Positions 23,725-32,483 of a DNA stretch of 38,688 bases are shown piece by piece; within the stretch, counting starts at the first letter, position 1; each line of letters opens with the position of its first letter. The notes under the pieces were generated by a model. That model was not told the DNA's origin. It worked only from the letters and a program-made list of their open reading frames with translations, and did not search any database. The stretch lies in IMG/VR virus record IMGVR_UViG_3300048136_000153, positions 1 to 38,688 of that record, one strand, 5' to 3'. This stretch comes from a virus. Both the position numbers and the translations under genes were made by a program.

Positions 23725-23872
23725 TCTTGGCTGTCTTGGCGGCTGCCTTGAACTGCTTCGCGGTTGGTGCGCCCTTTGAGCCAGGTTTTCGCATCTTCTC
23801 ACCTGAACCGGCTTTGATTCGAGCACGCTTGGCGCGGATATTTGCGTAAAGTCCTTGTCCTTTCTTTGCCAT
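23714..23872 (-). CDS. Very basic 52-residue protein ending the late block
   Basis: 52 residues from ATG 23872; a ribosome site (GAGGAAATAATT) precedes it. It has 14 Lys and 4 Arg against one acidic residue. Segments YANIRAKRARIKAGSGEKM and RKPGSKGAPTAKQFK resemble a tiny conserved protein (KAGSGEKMRKPGSKGAPT core) seen in many marine and other podovirus genomes with unknown function. The strong charge suggests nucleic-acid contact, perhaps inside the virion. It lies two bases after the end of its upstream neighbour. Confidence 0.75.
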   Translation of the reverse strand: MAKKGQGLYANIRAKRARIKAGSGEKMRKPGSKGAPTAKQFKAAAKTAKKKK

Positions 23873-23874
23873 AA

Positions 23875-24105
23875 TTATTTCCTCGACTTAGCGCCGCTGC
23901 ACTTCCAGCGTTTGCGGCTTAGGTTGTTGGGTGTGTTGGGGTCGCTCTGCTTGGCCTTTGACAGTCCCTTTTTGATGCCGAGAGACCTGGCGCAGTAGCT
24001 GTCGCCCTTACTGGTGCCAGGTTTTACCTTGGCACCCTTCTGACCGTATGAGACTTTCTTGCCAGACGCAGTGGTCTTCGTCCTGGCTTTACCTTTCGCT
24101 GGCAT
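23875..24105 (-). CDS. Small basic protein with conserved CARSLG motif
   Basis: 76 residues from ATG 24105 (AGAGG eight bases upstream); a TTG at 24111 is less likely. It is rich in Lys/Gly/Ser. The segment GDSYCARSLGIKKGLSK and NNLSRKRWKCSGAKSRK are typical of small basic phage proteins with two Cys. Function is unknown. It overlaps the end of the metallopeptidase-like gene by 17 bases and is followed by the 52-residue basic gene. Confidence 0.75.
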   Translation of the reverse strand: MPAKGKARTKTTASGKKVSYGQKGAKVKPGTSKGDSYCARSLGIKKGLSKAKQSDPNTPNNLSRKRWKCSGAKSRK

Positions 24106-25846
24106 CGTCAAAACCTCTGAATATTCCTTCTTTCCTGAACATGTCAGCCACGCCGCCGTCGTACAAAGCAGCTCTTCTTAAGCCTGACTCTTCAGGGATC
24201 AAATAGGACGAGTCCAACTGATTAGCAAATTCTGGGTCAGTAGTGACAAAACTGCCTCTTATCGTAGAGGTTGGAAAACTTGCACGACGTTCCGCCGGGG
24301 TCATGTTCATTCGCTTTTCAGTATTGAATGATTCAGCCTCACCCTCTGTGTGACGATAAACACCATAAGGACCATACGCTGTCTTCATATCGTCATGCCG
24401 GCGCTTCAAATTATTGAATTCGTCTAGCTTAAATTTGTCGCGCAAACGATCTCGCTTACCGCGTAGAGAGCGGAGCTCCTTTCTTGCCTCATCTAAGGCG
24501 CCACGGTCGGTCCCAGTCTTAGCGAGCCTTCGCTCAACATAATCAGAAAGTGCCATGCCAGAACGTGTCGCGTCGTTTTGCAATCTTAATCTTTCAAGTT
24601 TTGCGATAACCTCGCCGGCTTCTTGAGCGTACTCTATTGACCGCTGACCTCTTCGCGGCGGTGGCCCAATTATGCTTCTGACTTGGTCACTGTACTTGTA
24701 GTAAAGAGAGCTGTTAAACAACTGCTTCGGCTGCGAGATGTTATACATAGACAGAAGCGTCTCTACCTCGGCCAGTGGCGTTATTCTAGATTGGTGATAC
24801 TCAGCGTTTAGCTTTGCGCCAGATACGTCTTTCATCTCAACATCGCCAGGGAGCGATTCAAGCAACATTCTTCTACGCTTAAAGTAACTATCGTTGGCAT
24901 ATTGCATCGCCCCTTCAGGGGAAGCGCCGCCAGAATGACCCTCGCGTTCCTGCACGGCGTGCTGCATCTCGTGCATGACTGTACTGCGTTGTTCCTCGGG
25001 GCTTAGCCTTGGATTAACACGAATCTCGTCTCGCGATGGGCTGAAGTAGCCTTGCACCCCTGGGTTTTCGCGCATCTGCGCTTCAGTCATGGCACCGACA
25101 TCCATCTCAGCCATATCAGGATAAGCGCGATATAACTCGTCGTGCTTAACCACGCTGTACGCCGGACGCAGTTGACCCGCTTGGTTTCTGTCAAACGGTG
25201 CAAAATCCATTTGAGAATCGTCGATCTCAAAGCGCCAGTTGCCGTCGGCGCCCCGGTACAATCCTGTGTTGCGGTATATGCTTTGCCGTAGGTGGCCAGC
25301 GTTTTCCATACGCACGGCCATGTCGACCATCATTGGGTCGATAGTGTCACTACGTGTTCCGCCTATTATGTCCATCTTGTTAGGGTTGCCTAACGCCTGG
25401 CCCGCGCCGCCTGTGACAGCACCACCGGCCAGGGAACCTACAAACTCACCGGTATCACCACCCAGGTACTGACCTGCTTGTGCGCCAACTTCAGATCCGG
25501 CAGTTGCTAAACCCTCATAGCCTAGCTGCTTACCAGCCTCTCTCGTTGCATACTGCAAACCCTGTTTGCCTGCTTGCCGTATTGCGCCTGCACCGCCAGT
25601 GGCCGCACCACCAACAATCTGTCCGGCCATGTAGGCACTAGACTCAGTGTTGGGTTGCAGGTTCAGCGCATCCCTGGCTGCGTCAGTGTATGTGCCTGGT
25701 GGCTGCATGCCGACTTGGGACATTAGGTAGTTGCGCGGTATGTCCATCATGTCCAGGGTGCCGGTGACAGACTCAACAGCGCCAGCTGCAAAATCTTTAG
25801 CGTCGTCAATATCAATGAAGTCGCTAATAACCTTGGAAAAAGACAT
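24089..25846 (-). CDS. Internal virion protein with HExxH metallopeptidase-like domain
   Basis: 585 residues from ATG 25846; a longer frame start at 25942 overlaps the upstream gene and lacks a ribosome site. Residues about 70-155 are Gly/Ala rich with weakly hydrophobic helices (GQIVGGAATGGAGAI, GEFVGSLAGGAVTGGAG). Residues 250-310 read YFSPSRDEIRVNP, then STVMHEMQHAVQEREG; His292-Glu293-x2-His296 is a zincin motif of the type found in large polyvalent phage proteins. The rest is charged helices. It lies among ejection genes and may be injected to cut a host protein or the cell wall. The enzyme role is inferred from the motif. Confidence 0.75.
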   Translation of the reverse strand: MSFSKVISDFIDIDDAKDFAAGAVESVTGTLDMMDIPRNYLMSQVGMQPPGTYTDAARDALNLQPNTESSAYMAGQIVGGAATGGAGAIRQAGKQGLQYATREAGKQLGYEGLATAGSEVGAQAGQYLGGDTGEFVGSLAGGAVTGGAGQALGNPNKMDIIGGTRSDTIDPMMVDMAVRMENAGHLRQSIYRNTGLYRGADGNWRFEIDDSQMDFAPFDRNQAGQLRPAYSVVKHDELYRAYPDMAEMDVGAMTEAQMRENPGVQGYFSPSRDEIRVNPRLSPEEQRSTVMHEMQHAVQEREGHSGGASPEGAMQYANDSYFKRRRMLLESLPGDVEMKDVSGAKLNAEYHQSRITPLAEVETLLSMYNISQPKQLFNSSLYYKYSDQVRSIIGPPPRRGQRSIEYAQEAGEVIAKLERLRLQNDATRSGMALSDYVERRLAKTGTDRGALDEARKELRSLRGKRDRLRDKFKLDEFNNLKRRHDDMKTAYGPYGVYRHTEGEAESFNTEKRMNMTPAERRASFPTSTIRGSFVTTDPEFANQLDSSYLIPEESGLRRAALYDGGVADMFRKEGIFRGFDDASER

Positions 25847-25857
25847 CTTAGAATTCC
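25844..25857 (-). promoter_or_regulatory. Duplicated translation-start leader of two ejection genes (other copy 26991-27004)
   Basis: The 14-mer CATCTTAGAATTCC is exact at 25844-25857 and 26991-27004, spanning the start codon, a stop/spacer and the ribosome site (complement GGAATTCTAAGATG) of the genes starting at 25846 and 26993. It may reflect an old duplication of the gene border. Confidence 0.7.
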
Positions 25858-26993
25858 TATAAGAAGTCAAGCGCGGCCATAGCGGCGCCGGTTGCCGTTG
25901 ATTTTTCGTATGGGCGATTAAATGCTTCCAGGTGATCGACAAACGCGCCAGGGAATAGAAGCTGCGCCGGGCTTCCTTCTAAGCGCCGCTCCAGACCTCT
26001 AAGGCCCATAGTGACACCTTGAAGTGTTTCGCTCCTGGGAGCGTAAAATCCGTCGTTTGCTCTACGTGGGTCCATTATGCCTAGGTCTTGCGCTTGCGCT
26101 TCCTGTGGGGCAATCAGAGACCCAGCTGCTATGGTCGATGCACCGGCCATCGAATACAGGGGCGCCTTGCCTTGTATAAAGTCAGTCAACACTTCCTTCT
26201 TTGTCTTCTTATCGCGTTTAGCCGTCCTGGCCACGACGTCATCAAAGACCTCCATAAATGGGCGGGCATCGGCCACGCCTGTGTCGGCGCCCATCCATAC
26301 CGACGCCTGGAACTGAGCCGGTGTCATGTTCATCTGGGCAGCGATATCACCTTGGAACTCTTCCAGGTACTTGTACTGCGTGTCTGAAGGCGACTTTTTG
26401 TTTTTGAAGTTGCCTGTTACGGCAGCCATATTGTGGGTGTCGATTGTCATCGGCGCTTGGTTACCTTTCAGGTTCTCCGCAAACGAGCTTACCTTTGGCC
26501 TATTTAAAGCCTGGAAGTGGCCACCATCCTTGAGGTCACGAAGCATGTAGTTTTGTGTCTCATGCGCCAAGTGGCCGTAGCCCTGTGGCAGGTCTGCATT
26601 TGATAAATCTGCAAACTGCTGCCCCTGGTTGTCGAGCTGCCGGAAGTAAGAAGCCCGCCGTATATTACCGTCCACCTTTGACCTGGGCGATGTGGCAGCG
26701 ACAAAGTCCATGTATCGATCAAATTGTTGGCCACCAACTTGTGGTCCTAATTCTTCAATAAACGCGTCTCGCAACGGTGACGTGTTGTACCAGCTTCTGC
26801 CTCCAACTTTTTCACCTTTAGCCGCATAACCTGCCAGGCGGTCAGCCGTCTCGTCTGTGAGTAGTGGGTCAAGGTTAGATGGTCGACCTCGAGGCGGGTC
26901 ATATCTCTCGAGCGGCTTTTGTGGAACGTCAGGTACGCGATCCAAGTTGCTAAGATCAAAAAGTTCTGTAACTAGTTTACTTATGCCAGGCAT
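25857..26993 (-). CDS. Internal protein with DUF7178/HhH-like domain
   Basis: 378 residues from ATG 26993, behind a GGAATTCTAAG leader identical to that of the next gene. Residues about 65-190 carry the pattern of a domain seen in phage internal proteins: WYNTSPLRDAF, VAATSPRSKVDGNIRRAS, PKVSSFAENLKGN, TIDTH. The last three resemble helix-hairpin-helix glycosylase-type folds (DUF7178-like), where the Asp of TIDTH would be central. A weakly hydrophobic stretch occurs at about 283-297. Likely carried in the virion with the neighbouring ejection proteins; DNA-related enzymatic activity is a guess from the fold resemblance. Confidence 0.6.
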   Translation of the reverse strand: MPGISKLVTELFDLSNLDRVPDVPQKPLERYDPPRGRPSNLDPLLTDETADRLAGYAAKGEKVGGRSWYNTSPLRDAFIEELGPQVGGQQFDRYMDFVAATSPRSKVDGNIRRASYFRQLDNQGQQFADLSNADLPQGYGHLAHETQNYMLRDLKDGGHFQALNRPKVSSFAENLKGNQAPMTIDTHNMAAVTGNFKNKKSPSDTQYKYLEEFQGDIAAQMNMTPAQFQASVWMGADTGVADARPFMEVFDDVVARTAKRDKKTKKEVLTDFIQGKAPLYSMAGASTIAAGSLIAPQEAQAQDLGIMDPRRANDGFYAPRSETLQGVTMGLRGLERRLEGSPAQLLFPGAFVDHLEAFNRPYEKSTATGAAMAALDFL

Positions 26994-26994
26994 C

Positions 26995-27471
26995 TTAGAA
27001 TTCCATCATTTTGAGCGTTACGGGTTTGGGTGGCTCTTTGTCCTCGTCGTCGTCTTTCAACATCCCTGTGTTTTTCCACTCGCCCTCGGCACGATTGATC
27101 TCATCCTGGACAGGGTTTGATTTTGGAGCTGAGCCAGGCATTCCCTTCAAATCGAGAATGCTAGGGATAGAAACCGGCGTAAATCCTGGCCCAGGCTGGA
27201 GCATACCGGCAGCCGTGTTTTGAATGCCGGCAGATCCAAGCGCAGATTGCATTGACGACGCAGCGTCCGAGGCCATACCGCTATCAAAATTTGTCGCCCC
27301 AGGCATGGTGGGCATGCGACTCATAAAATCTTTGTAAGCGTCAGCTGGGTCTGCTACGCCAGGAATAGCTCCTTGCGTTGTAGGCACTTGCGGCTCTTCT
27401 TTTTTAGGTTTCGCGTTCTTAAATAGGTCCACTAATGGGTCTACAACAGCGGCAAAACTGAAAGGATTCAT
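26995..27471 (-). CDS. Small Pro/Gly/Met-rich internal protein
   Basis: 158 residues from ATG 27471. It has low-complexity character (many Pro, Gly, Met, Ser) with segments FMSRMPTMPGATNFDSG and GMPGSAPKSNPVQDEI, and an acidic DDDEDKEPP near the C-terminus. No domain is recognised. It is situated between ejection-type genes, with four bases of overlap with the upstream gene, and thus probably is a minor virion component. Confidence 0.6.
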   Translation of the reverse strand: MNPFSFAAVVDPLVDLFKNAKPKKEEPQVPTTQGAIPGVADPADAYKDFMSRMPTMPGATNFDSGMASDAASSMQSALGSAGIQNTAAGMLQPGPGFTPVSIPSILDLKGMPGSAPKSNPVQDEINRAEGEWKNTGMLKDDDEDKEPPKPVTLKMMEF

Positions 27472-29660
27472 TGCGCTAACACCCCTCTTCGCTCTTCCTC
27501 ATCCATCATGTTGTTTTGAGTAACGTTCATCGTCTGACGCATGGCTGGATTAAGACCGCTTCGCGGGTCTAGCTCCTGCAACACACCCATAAAGAATTGA
27601 TTAAGTGCGCTGTGCTCATCGTTGAGTTTTAGAGATGCAAAATCAGAGGGTTTTGAATCTCGAACAGCTTCGTCGATAGTGTTGCGGGCCGCGCCTTCGG
27701 GGATAATGCTCAGCACAGGGACATGCTTTAACTTCATAAAGTTAAAGAAAAAGTCCATTACCTTATAGGCAGTATTGCTTTGATTGACTGAGCCAGCTGG
27801 TCGCTTAGTCGCCTTACCGACTTGATCCTCAAAGGCTAAAAGCTGAGTGAATTGACTCGGCGACAAGACCGCCTCCAGCATGTCGCGATTCGATTTAATA
27901 TAGCTGCTCAGTTTAGGGCCAGAGAAAATCTCTTCACCAACGGCGTTAATATTGTTGGGATTCACAGCCTTATTAAACATGTTCTTTATCACATGCGTGC
28001 GTAAATCTTCGATTGCACCGTATTCTTTGTTGTTACGGAGCACCTCGAGAACACGTGCCGTGTTTTCTGGAGAGCTTGTAAGTGCCTTAACAACTTCAGA
28101 CGGGTCTTTAACAGGCGTGTTTGTTCCTGGTTTAACCTTAACTAATTGATCTATGACGTCCCGCGCCTCCCACAAACCTTTATACTCGGAAAAGGCTGCA
28201 CGCGCGCTACGTGCTCCGTTGATAAACTCACGCGCAGCCTTGGGGTCCAGGCCCATCATCTCCAGTTGTGATTCAGGTATCGCGTCTAGTTGATCTAGAG
28301 CACTATCGCTGCTCTCTTCGATCGCATCCTTGATTTGGCCAATGATCCGCTGTCGCTGCGGATCTTCGTTGTACAGGCTGTTCAGGTACTTAATAACGTC
28401 CATTTGATTTGTTGCTGACAAAGCGCCTCGATCAACGTCAGCAATCTCTAACAGCCTGGAGCTGCGGAACTGCTCTGGATCGAGCACGCCATACTCACTG
28501 AGTCGTCTACCGATATCCATTAACAACGCCTCATGCTCTGAACCGTGATCGGCAACCATTTGGTTGAATCGGCTCTCAACACCAGCAGTGGGTATCGGTA
28601 TCTCGGTCCCGCTAATTTGAGCCATGTCGCGTAGCGCACCATACAGTGCTTCATAGGCGTCCACGTCGTTTTGCTGTGCGTTAAGCATGGCCTGCTTAAT
28701 ACTGGCGCCAGCCGACTCTGCGCTGGTGTTTCTACCGCCTGCGTCTGAAACCATGTCGTCAGCTGCCGCGATAATGCCTCGGTTTTGCTCGACCTTGAAC
28801 TCACGCAATCTATCGCCAGCCTCGCCAGACATGCGGGCCGCTGTCTCTTCATTCGACAGCTGCGTGAAGTCCTGGGCAGCCTCACCGGCGGTTAGCTTAA
28901 AGCCGTACTCCAGCTGAACCGCCTCGTCGACTGCGCGCTTGATGTTCACATCGCCACGTAGGCTGCTAAGGAACTGCTTTGTTTCTGGCTTTAGATCGTC
29001 AAAGTTCATGCCCTGCTGCTCGAGGGCGTCACGAATACTAGACACTTGAGCTTGGTCGTCCAAGACGCCAGTTGCGCGGCTGCGCTTTACTGCGTCCAAG
29101 GCGTTAGATAATACCTCACCAAAAACGCCAAAAAGTGTTCCATAACCTGCATTTTCTAGGCGGCTCTCACCTTCGCGCGGGTACTCTAGACCGCCCTCTG
29201 CGCCACCTAATAAGGCGCTAACACCGACACGGCCAGCAGTTGCCAGGGCGCCCGCACCTGAAACAGAGGGAGCTAAAGTCGCAGCCGGCAAAGCAGCAAC
29301 CACGCCACCTAAAGCCTCACCGCCGAACGCGCTAACAGGGTTGCGGTCATAGAGCATGTCGCCCGCCATGTCGTATTGCGACATCTCTTCAGCGCGCTGC
29401 TGCTCGTTACCGATACCGATAAAGTCCTTAGCGCCTTCAACCATTCGGTTTGCCTGAATGCCAGCTGAAGACATAAACGCAGCCCCTGGACTCATCTGAT
29501 CCACCTGCTGCTGCATGCTCTGTCGTTTCATATCTTCGTTGAACAACGCCTGCCGTGTCTCAGCAGGTATCGCATTCATTAGAAGCTGGTACTTCTCCAT
29601 GTCGCCTTGGGCGTAGTAGACCCTGGCAGCTTCGTATATCTCGGCAGGTCTTTTGGCCAT
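27468..29660 (-). CDS. Large internal/ejection protein (DNA transfer type)
   Basis: 730 residues from ATG 29660, overlapping the previous stop (TAATG). The N-terminus (AEIYEAARVYYAQGDMEKYQ in part) and polar helices are followed by a long Gly/Ala/Leu-rich weakly hydrophobic stretch at about 113-157 that could span or perturb a membrane. Long amphipathic helices, rich in Glu/Gln/Arg, make up the rest. This is the usual character of proteins ejected ahead of the DNA in podoviruses (P22 gp16/gp20, T7 gp15/gp16). No lytic transglycosylase motif is evident. Sequence relationship to a named family is uncertain. Confidence 0.65.
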   Translation of the reverse strand: MAKRPAEIYEAARVYYAQGDMEKYQLLMNAIPAETRQALFNEDMKRQSMQQQVDQMSPGAAFMSSAGIQANRMVEGAKDFIGIGNEQQRAEEMSQYDMAGDMLYDRNPVSAFGGEALGGVVAALPAATLAPSVSGAGALATAGRVGVSALLGGAEGGLEYPREGESRLENAGYGTLFGVFGEVLSNALDAVKRSRATGVLDDQAQVSSIRDALEQQGMNFDDLKPETKQFLSSLRGDVNIKRAVDEAVQLEYGFKLTAGEAAQDFTQLSNEETAARMSGEAGDRLREFKVEQNRGIIAAADDMVSDAGGRNTSAESAGASIKQAMLNAQQNDVDAYEALYGALRDMAQISGTEIPIPTAGVESRFNQMVADHGSEHEALLMDIGRRLSEYGVLDPEQFRSSRLLEIADVDRGALSATNQMDVIKYLNSLYNEDPQRQRIIGQIKDAIEESSDSALDQLDAIPESQLEMMGLDPKAAREFINGARSARAAFSEYKGLWEARDVIDQLVKVKPGTNTPVKDPSEVVKALTSSPENTARVLEVLRNNKEYGAIEDLRTHVIKNMFNKAVNPNNINAVGEEIFSGPKLSSYIKSNRDMLEAVLSPSQFTQLLAFEDQVGKATKRPAGSVNQSNTAYKVMDFFFNFMKLKHVPVLSIIPEGAARNTIDEAVRDSKPSDFASLKLNDEHSALNQFFMGVLQELDPRSGLNPAMRQTMNVTQNNMMDEEERRGVLAQ

Positions 29661-30919
29661 TAGTTGCCACCTCCTGGGTTCAACGCACTATTAACCAGGT
29701 CATCTAGATCCGGCGTTAGATCGACAGGTTCGTTCATATCACTGCGAATTGGACCCAGCTGCTGTAAAAACATCCCGCGCGCAGGTGGCTGAGGCAACAT
29801 CATTCTGCTGCCAAAGAAGGTTTCTATATCACTGTCTGTAAAGTTTAAGAGTTGAGCTTTTCGCGAATAATCCCCGTACATCTGGTCGTAGCTGTCGGTG
29901 TAGCTGTTCATTAGCTCAGTTGCGACGGCGTACATCTCGCGCTTCACCGTGTCAGGAAGTAAGTCACCTTTTTTGTACCTATCCATTATGTTGTTCAGCT
30001 TGTCGTACAAACCGCCGGCGTTTGCCGTAACAGCAAACTCGCCTTCTCGAACAACAGACGTTGGGTCCAGTGCCTTCATGAAGCTAAACACTGCGGAAAC
30101 GTCAGCAATCCCGCCCTCGAATGACAGTGCCTCAATAAGACGTTGGTAACCCTCATACGCGCCACGGTAACCAGAGATAGCGCGCCTGAAGTCTTTACTG
30201 TCGCTGTCGATTTTTGAGTACAGCTCAGAAGGTATGACTCGACCATCTTGGAACGCAAACGCGTCACCTTTCTGGACATCCATCTGATTCTGCAGATTTT
30301 GTATGCCTGCCGCGTCACCCTGGTTAAACAATTCCATCTGGCCAGTGCGTTGAGCAAAATCACGCAGCAGCTTCATCTCGCTGCTCAAAGGCGCACCTGC
30401 GTCCCGCAAACTTTTTATCATGGTCGTGTAGTTGGACATGCGTGAGTCCCTGGCAGCCAGGAACTTTTCAGCGTTGGTGTATCGGAGCTGCTCGAGCTGC
30501 TCAAAACGCTGACGATATCCAGTCTTCACACGCTCACTGGGGTCGTATTCTGTTTGGTCTTCGCCAGACAGCCAAAACACAGGAGATAAAAACAAACGCC
30601 CGGCATCTGCCAGGGTGTCACCAATGCGGAACATTGGGTTGTTCATTTTCTTTTCAGCCTCTAACTGCATCTGCTCCTGCAGAGCGGTTATGCGTTCGTT
30701 CTGCATCTGCAGCAGCTGACGCTCCGGCGTTACAAAGTTTGCGCTGCCTTCTTGCTGCGGCACAAAACCAGCTGCCTGAACCGATGCCTGCTCCTGGGGT
30801 GTGAGGTTTTGAAAAGGTGCCGGCTGAGCAGCAATAAACTGATCAAGCTGGCCCCTTCTCTTTTCAGCCTCATCGTAGTCAAGCATTGGCGCCTGCATTA
30901 CTGAGTCAAAATATCCCAT
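29660..30919 (-). CDS. Internal virion protein
   Basis: 419 residues from ATG 30919. Charged helices make up most of it. The stretch FMKALDPTSVVREGEFA at about 285-301, followed by a YKKGDLLPDTVKRE segment, is a pattern recurrent in internal/structural proteins of many phages. The N-terminus has Gln-rich coils (PERQLLQMQNERITALQEQ). It lies between the Gln/Asn-rich gene and the large ejection protein. A structural role inside the head or tail is inferred. No catalytic motif is visible. Confidence 0.65.
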   Translation of the reverse strand: MGYFDSVMQAPMLDYDEAEKRRGQLDQFIAAQPAPFQNLTPQEQASVQAAGFVPQQEGSANFVTPERQLLQMQNERITALQEQMQLEAEKKMNNPMFRIGDTLADAGRLFLSPVFWLSGEDQTEYDPSERVKTGYRQRFEQLEQLRYTNAEKFLAARDSRMSNYTTMIKSLRDAGAPLSSEMKLLRDFAQRTGQMELFNQGDAAGIQNLQNQMDVQKGDAFAFQDGRVIPSELYSKIDSDSKDFRRAISGYRGAYEGYQRLIEALSFEGGIADVSAVFSFMKALDPTSVVREGEFAVTANAGGLYDKLNNIMDRYKKGDLLPDTVKREMYAVATELMNSYTDSYDQMYGDYSRKAQLLNFTDSDIETFFGSRMMLPQPPARGMFLQQLGPIRSDMNEPVDLTPDLDDLVNSALNPGGGN

Positions 30920-30937
30920 AAGTGGCTGCCTTTACCC

Positions 30938-32227
30938 TTAACCGCCGAACCCGAAGTTGACACTTGAAGAGCTTCCTCTTGAGGAGCTGCTTGCCTCGTT
31001 CAACACTGTTGGCGCTCCAACTATCTGGTTGTAGAAGTTCAACGCGTTGTACGGAGACATCGCCTGCTGGAACTGATTATTCAGAAGCTGCTGCTCATAA
31101 TCGCGTTGGAAATTTCCTGCCGCTATTTGCTGATTAATGCCGGAGGTCATTATGTTTGCGCCTGACTGCATTCCTGCCATGCCTTGCCCACCCATCTGCA
31201 AGCCTAGGTTTGCACCAAACTGCTGGTTCTGCAGCGCCATTCGGTTAGCGTCCATACCCATGTTGGCGCCGAACTGCATGTTCTGATTGAACTGGCCGGT
31301 GTTGAATTGATTACCTTGCTGCTCTCGCTGCAGGTTAGATTCCAGCTGGTTGGCGCCGATGTTAAACCCTTGACCTAGCAACTGGTTTGCAGCGCCCGCG
31401 CCAAACATATTGGCTTGCTGTTGATTACTGGCGTTGAACTGCTGGTTCTGTTGGCCAAGTTGTGCGTTTTGTGATGCTCGATTTGCTTCTATGCCCAGGG
31501 CGGTGTTGTACGCCTGGCCGCGCATATTAGCTGAAATATCACCCACGCGATCCGCTGCGCCTCGGGTAGCGATTGCGTCCATGACGGCCCGTCGACTTGA
31601 TCCACTGTTGCCAGAGCCGGCAGCCATAGCAGCGTTACCTGTGAGCTGATTTTCCTGCAAGTTACGCATGACGTCTCTACTGGCGGCGTCGATTTGGCCG
31701 GACATGACGTCGTTGTTCATGTAGTTCGCGACATTGTTCTGATTAAAGCCCTGATTCGTTGTCCCCGCAGATTGAGCCCCGGTAACACCAAAAGCCTGGT
31801 TAGCCATCTCGCGTGCAGTGCCGGTCGCAGCTCCAGAGCCTTGGGCGATGTTTGCCTGAGAACCGCCCTGTGCAAACATACGGCCAGCGTCCATACCGCC
31901 TTTAACAAACCCGGATGGGTTCGTTCCGGCAGCGCCTTGGATAAAATTATTTGCCGCGCCATAGCCCTGGTTCATCATCCCAGAGCTGTACCCCATCATG
32001 TTGGAGCCAGCACCTTTAATAGCTCCACCGCCTTGGAACTGAGACCCGATGCCGCTGCTTAGTCTGTCGTTTATAGACGCAACGCCTTCAACCGGCATAC
32101 CGCCCATAGACAAAGCCGAAGCCTGGTTCCGTATATTGTTGAGATGTGGCTGCTGGCTGGGGTCAATAAACGACCGAGCCTCGCTCTCCGAACTTGATCT
32201 TGATCTGCTGCCGCCGAAACTAAACAT
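30938..32227 (-). CDS. Gln/Asn/Gly-rich internal virion protein
   Basis: 429 residues from ATG 32227, with AGGTGA upstream. Composition is striking: Gln, Asn, Gly, Ala and Met dominate, with repeated NQQFGANLG- and GQQNQQFN-like segments at about 255-370. The middle (SGSSRRAVMDAIATRGAADRVGD) resembles a motif of podovirus internal proteins found after the nozzle gene. Both ends are Ser/Gly-rich. Such intrinsically flexible proteins are often packed in the head or tail channel and ejected. The N/Q-rich tract also looks prion-like. Confidence 0.65.
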   Translation of the reverse strand: MFSFGGSRSRSSSESEARSFIDPSQQPHLNNIRNQASALSMGGMPVEGVASINDRLSSGIGSQFQGGGAIKGAGSNMMGYSSGMMNQGYGAANNFIQGAAGTNPSGFVKGGMDAGRMFAQGGSQANIAQGSGAATGTAREMANQAFGVTGAQSAGTTNQGFNQNNVANYMNNDVMSGQIDAASRDVMRNLQENQLTGNAAMAAGSGNSGSSRRAVMDAIATRGAADRVGDISANMRGQAYNTALGIEANRASQNAQLGQQNQQFNASNQQQANMFGAGAANQLLGQGFNIGANQLESNLQREQQGNQFNTGQFNQNMQFGANMGMDANRMALQNQQFGANLGLQMGGQGMAGMQSGANIMTSGINQQIAAGNFQRDYEQQLLNNQFQQAMSPYNALNFYNQIVGAPTVLNEASSSSRGSSSSVNFGFGG

Positions 32228-32237
32228 TTAATTTCAC

Positions 32238-32483
32238 CTATGCTATGTGTATCCAAACACTGTCGTAGTAATACAACCCACGGCCGGAGCCAGGGTTCCA
32301 GTTTGTTCCATCTGCAATAACCAGCTGCCCCACCTGGGGTTTGCTTGGCTCTGCCGTCAATACAGGGATGGTTATTTGCGCGTTATTGATAAGGGCGGTG
32401 GAGATCCGCTGTACTTCGCGGTTTGCCCAGTCGCGCAAGTCCGAAACTGTGTTCGCCGAAGATGGAAGCGGTGAATAACTCAT
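32238..32483 (-). CDS. Small tail-associated protein
   Basis: 81 residues from ATG 32483, which overlaps the nozzle gene stop. A short helix (VSDLRDWANREVQRISTAL) is followed by the pattern VGQLVIADGTNWNPGSGRGLYYYD, a beta-type segment found in many small phage structural proteins near the tail genes. It probably caps or decorates the tail; function is not established. Confidence 0.7.
   Translation of the reverse strand: MSYSPLPSSANTVSDLRDWANREVQRISTALINNAQITIPVLTAEPSKPQVGQLVIADGTNWNPGSGRGLYYYDSVWIHIA

Noticed and set aside
25847-25942. N-terminal extension of the HEMQH protein upstream of 25846
   Set aside because: The extra residues overlap the upstream gene and have no ribosome site, while the ATG at 25846 has AGGA at normal distance.
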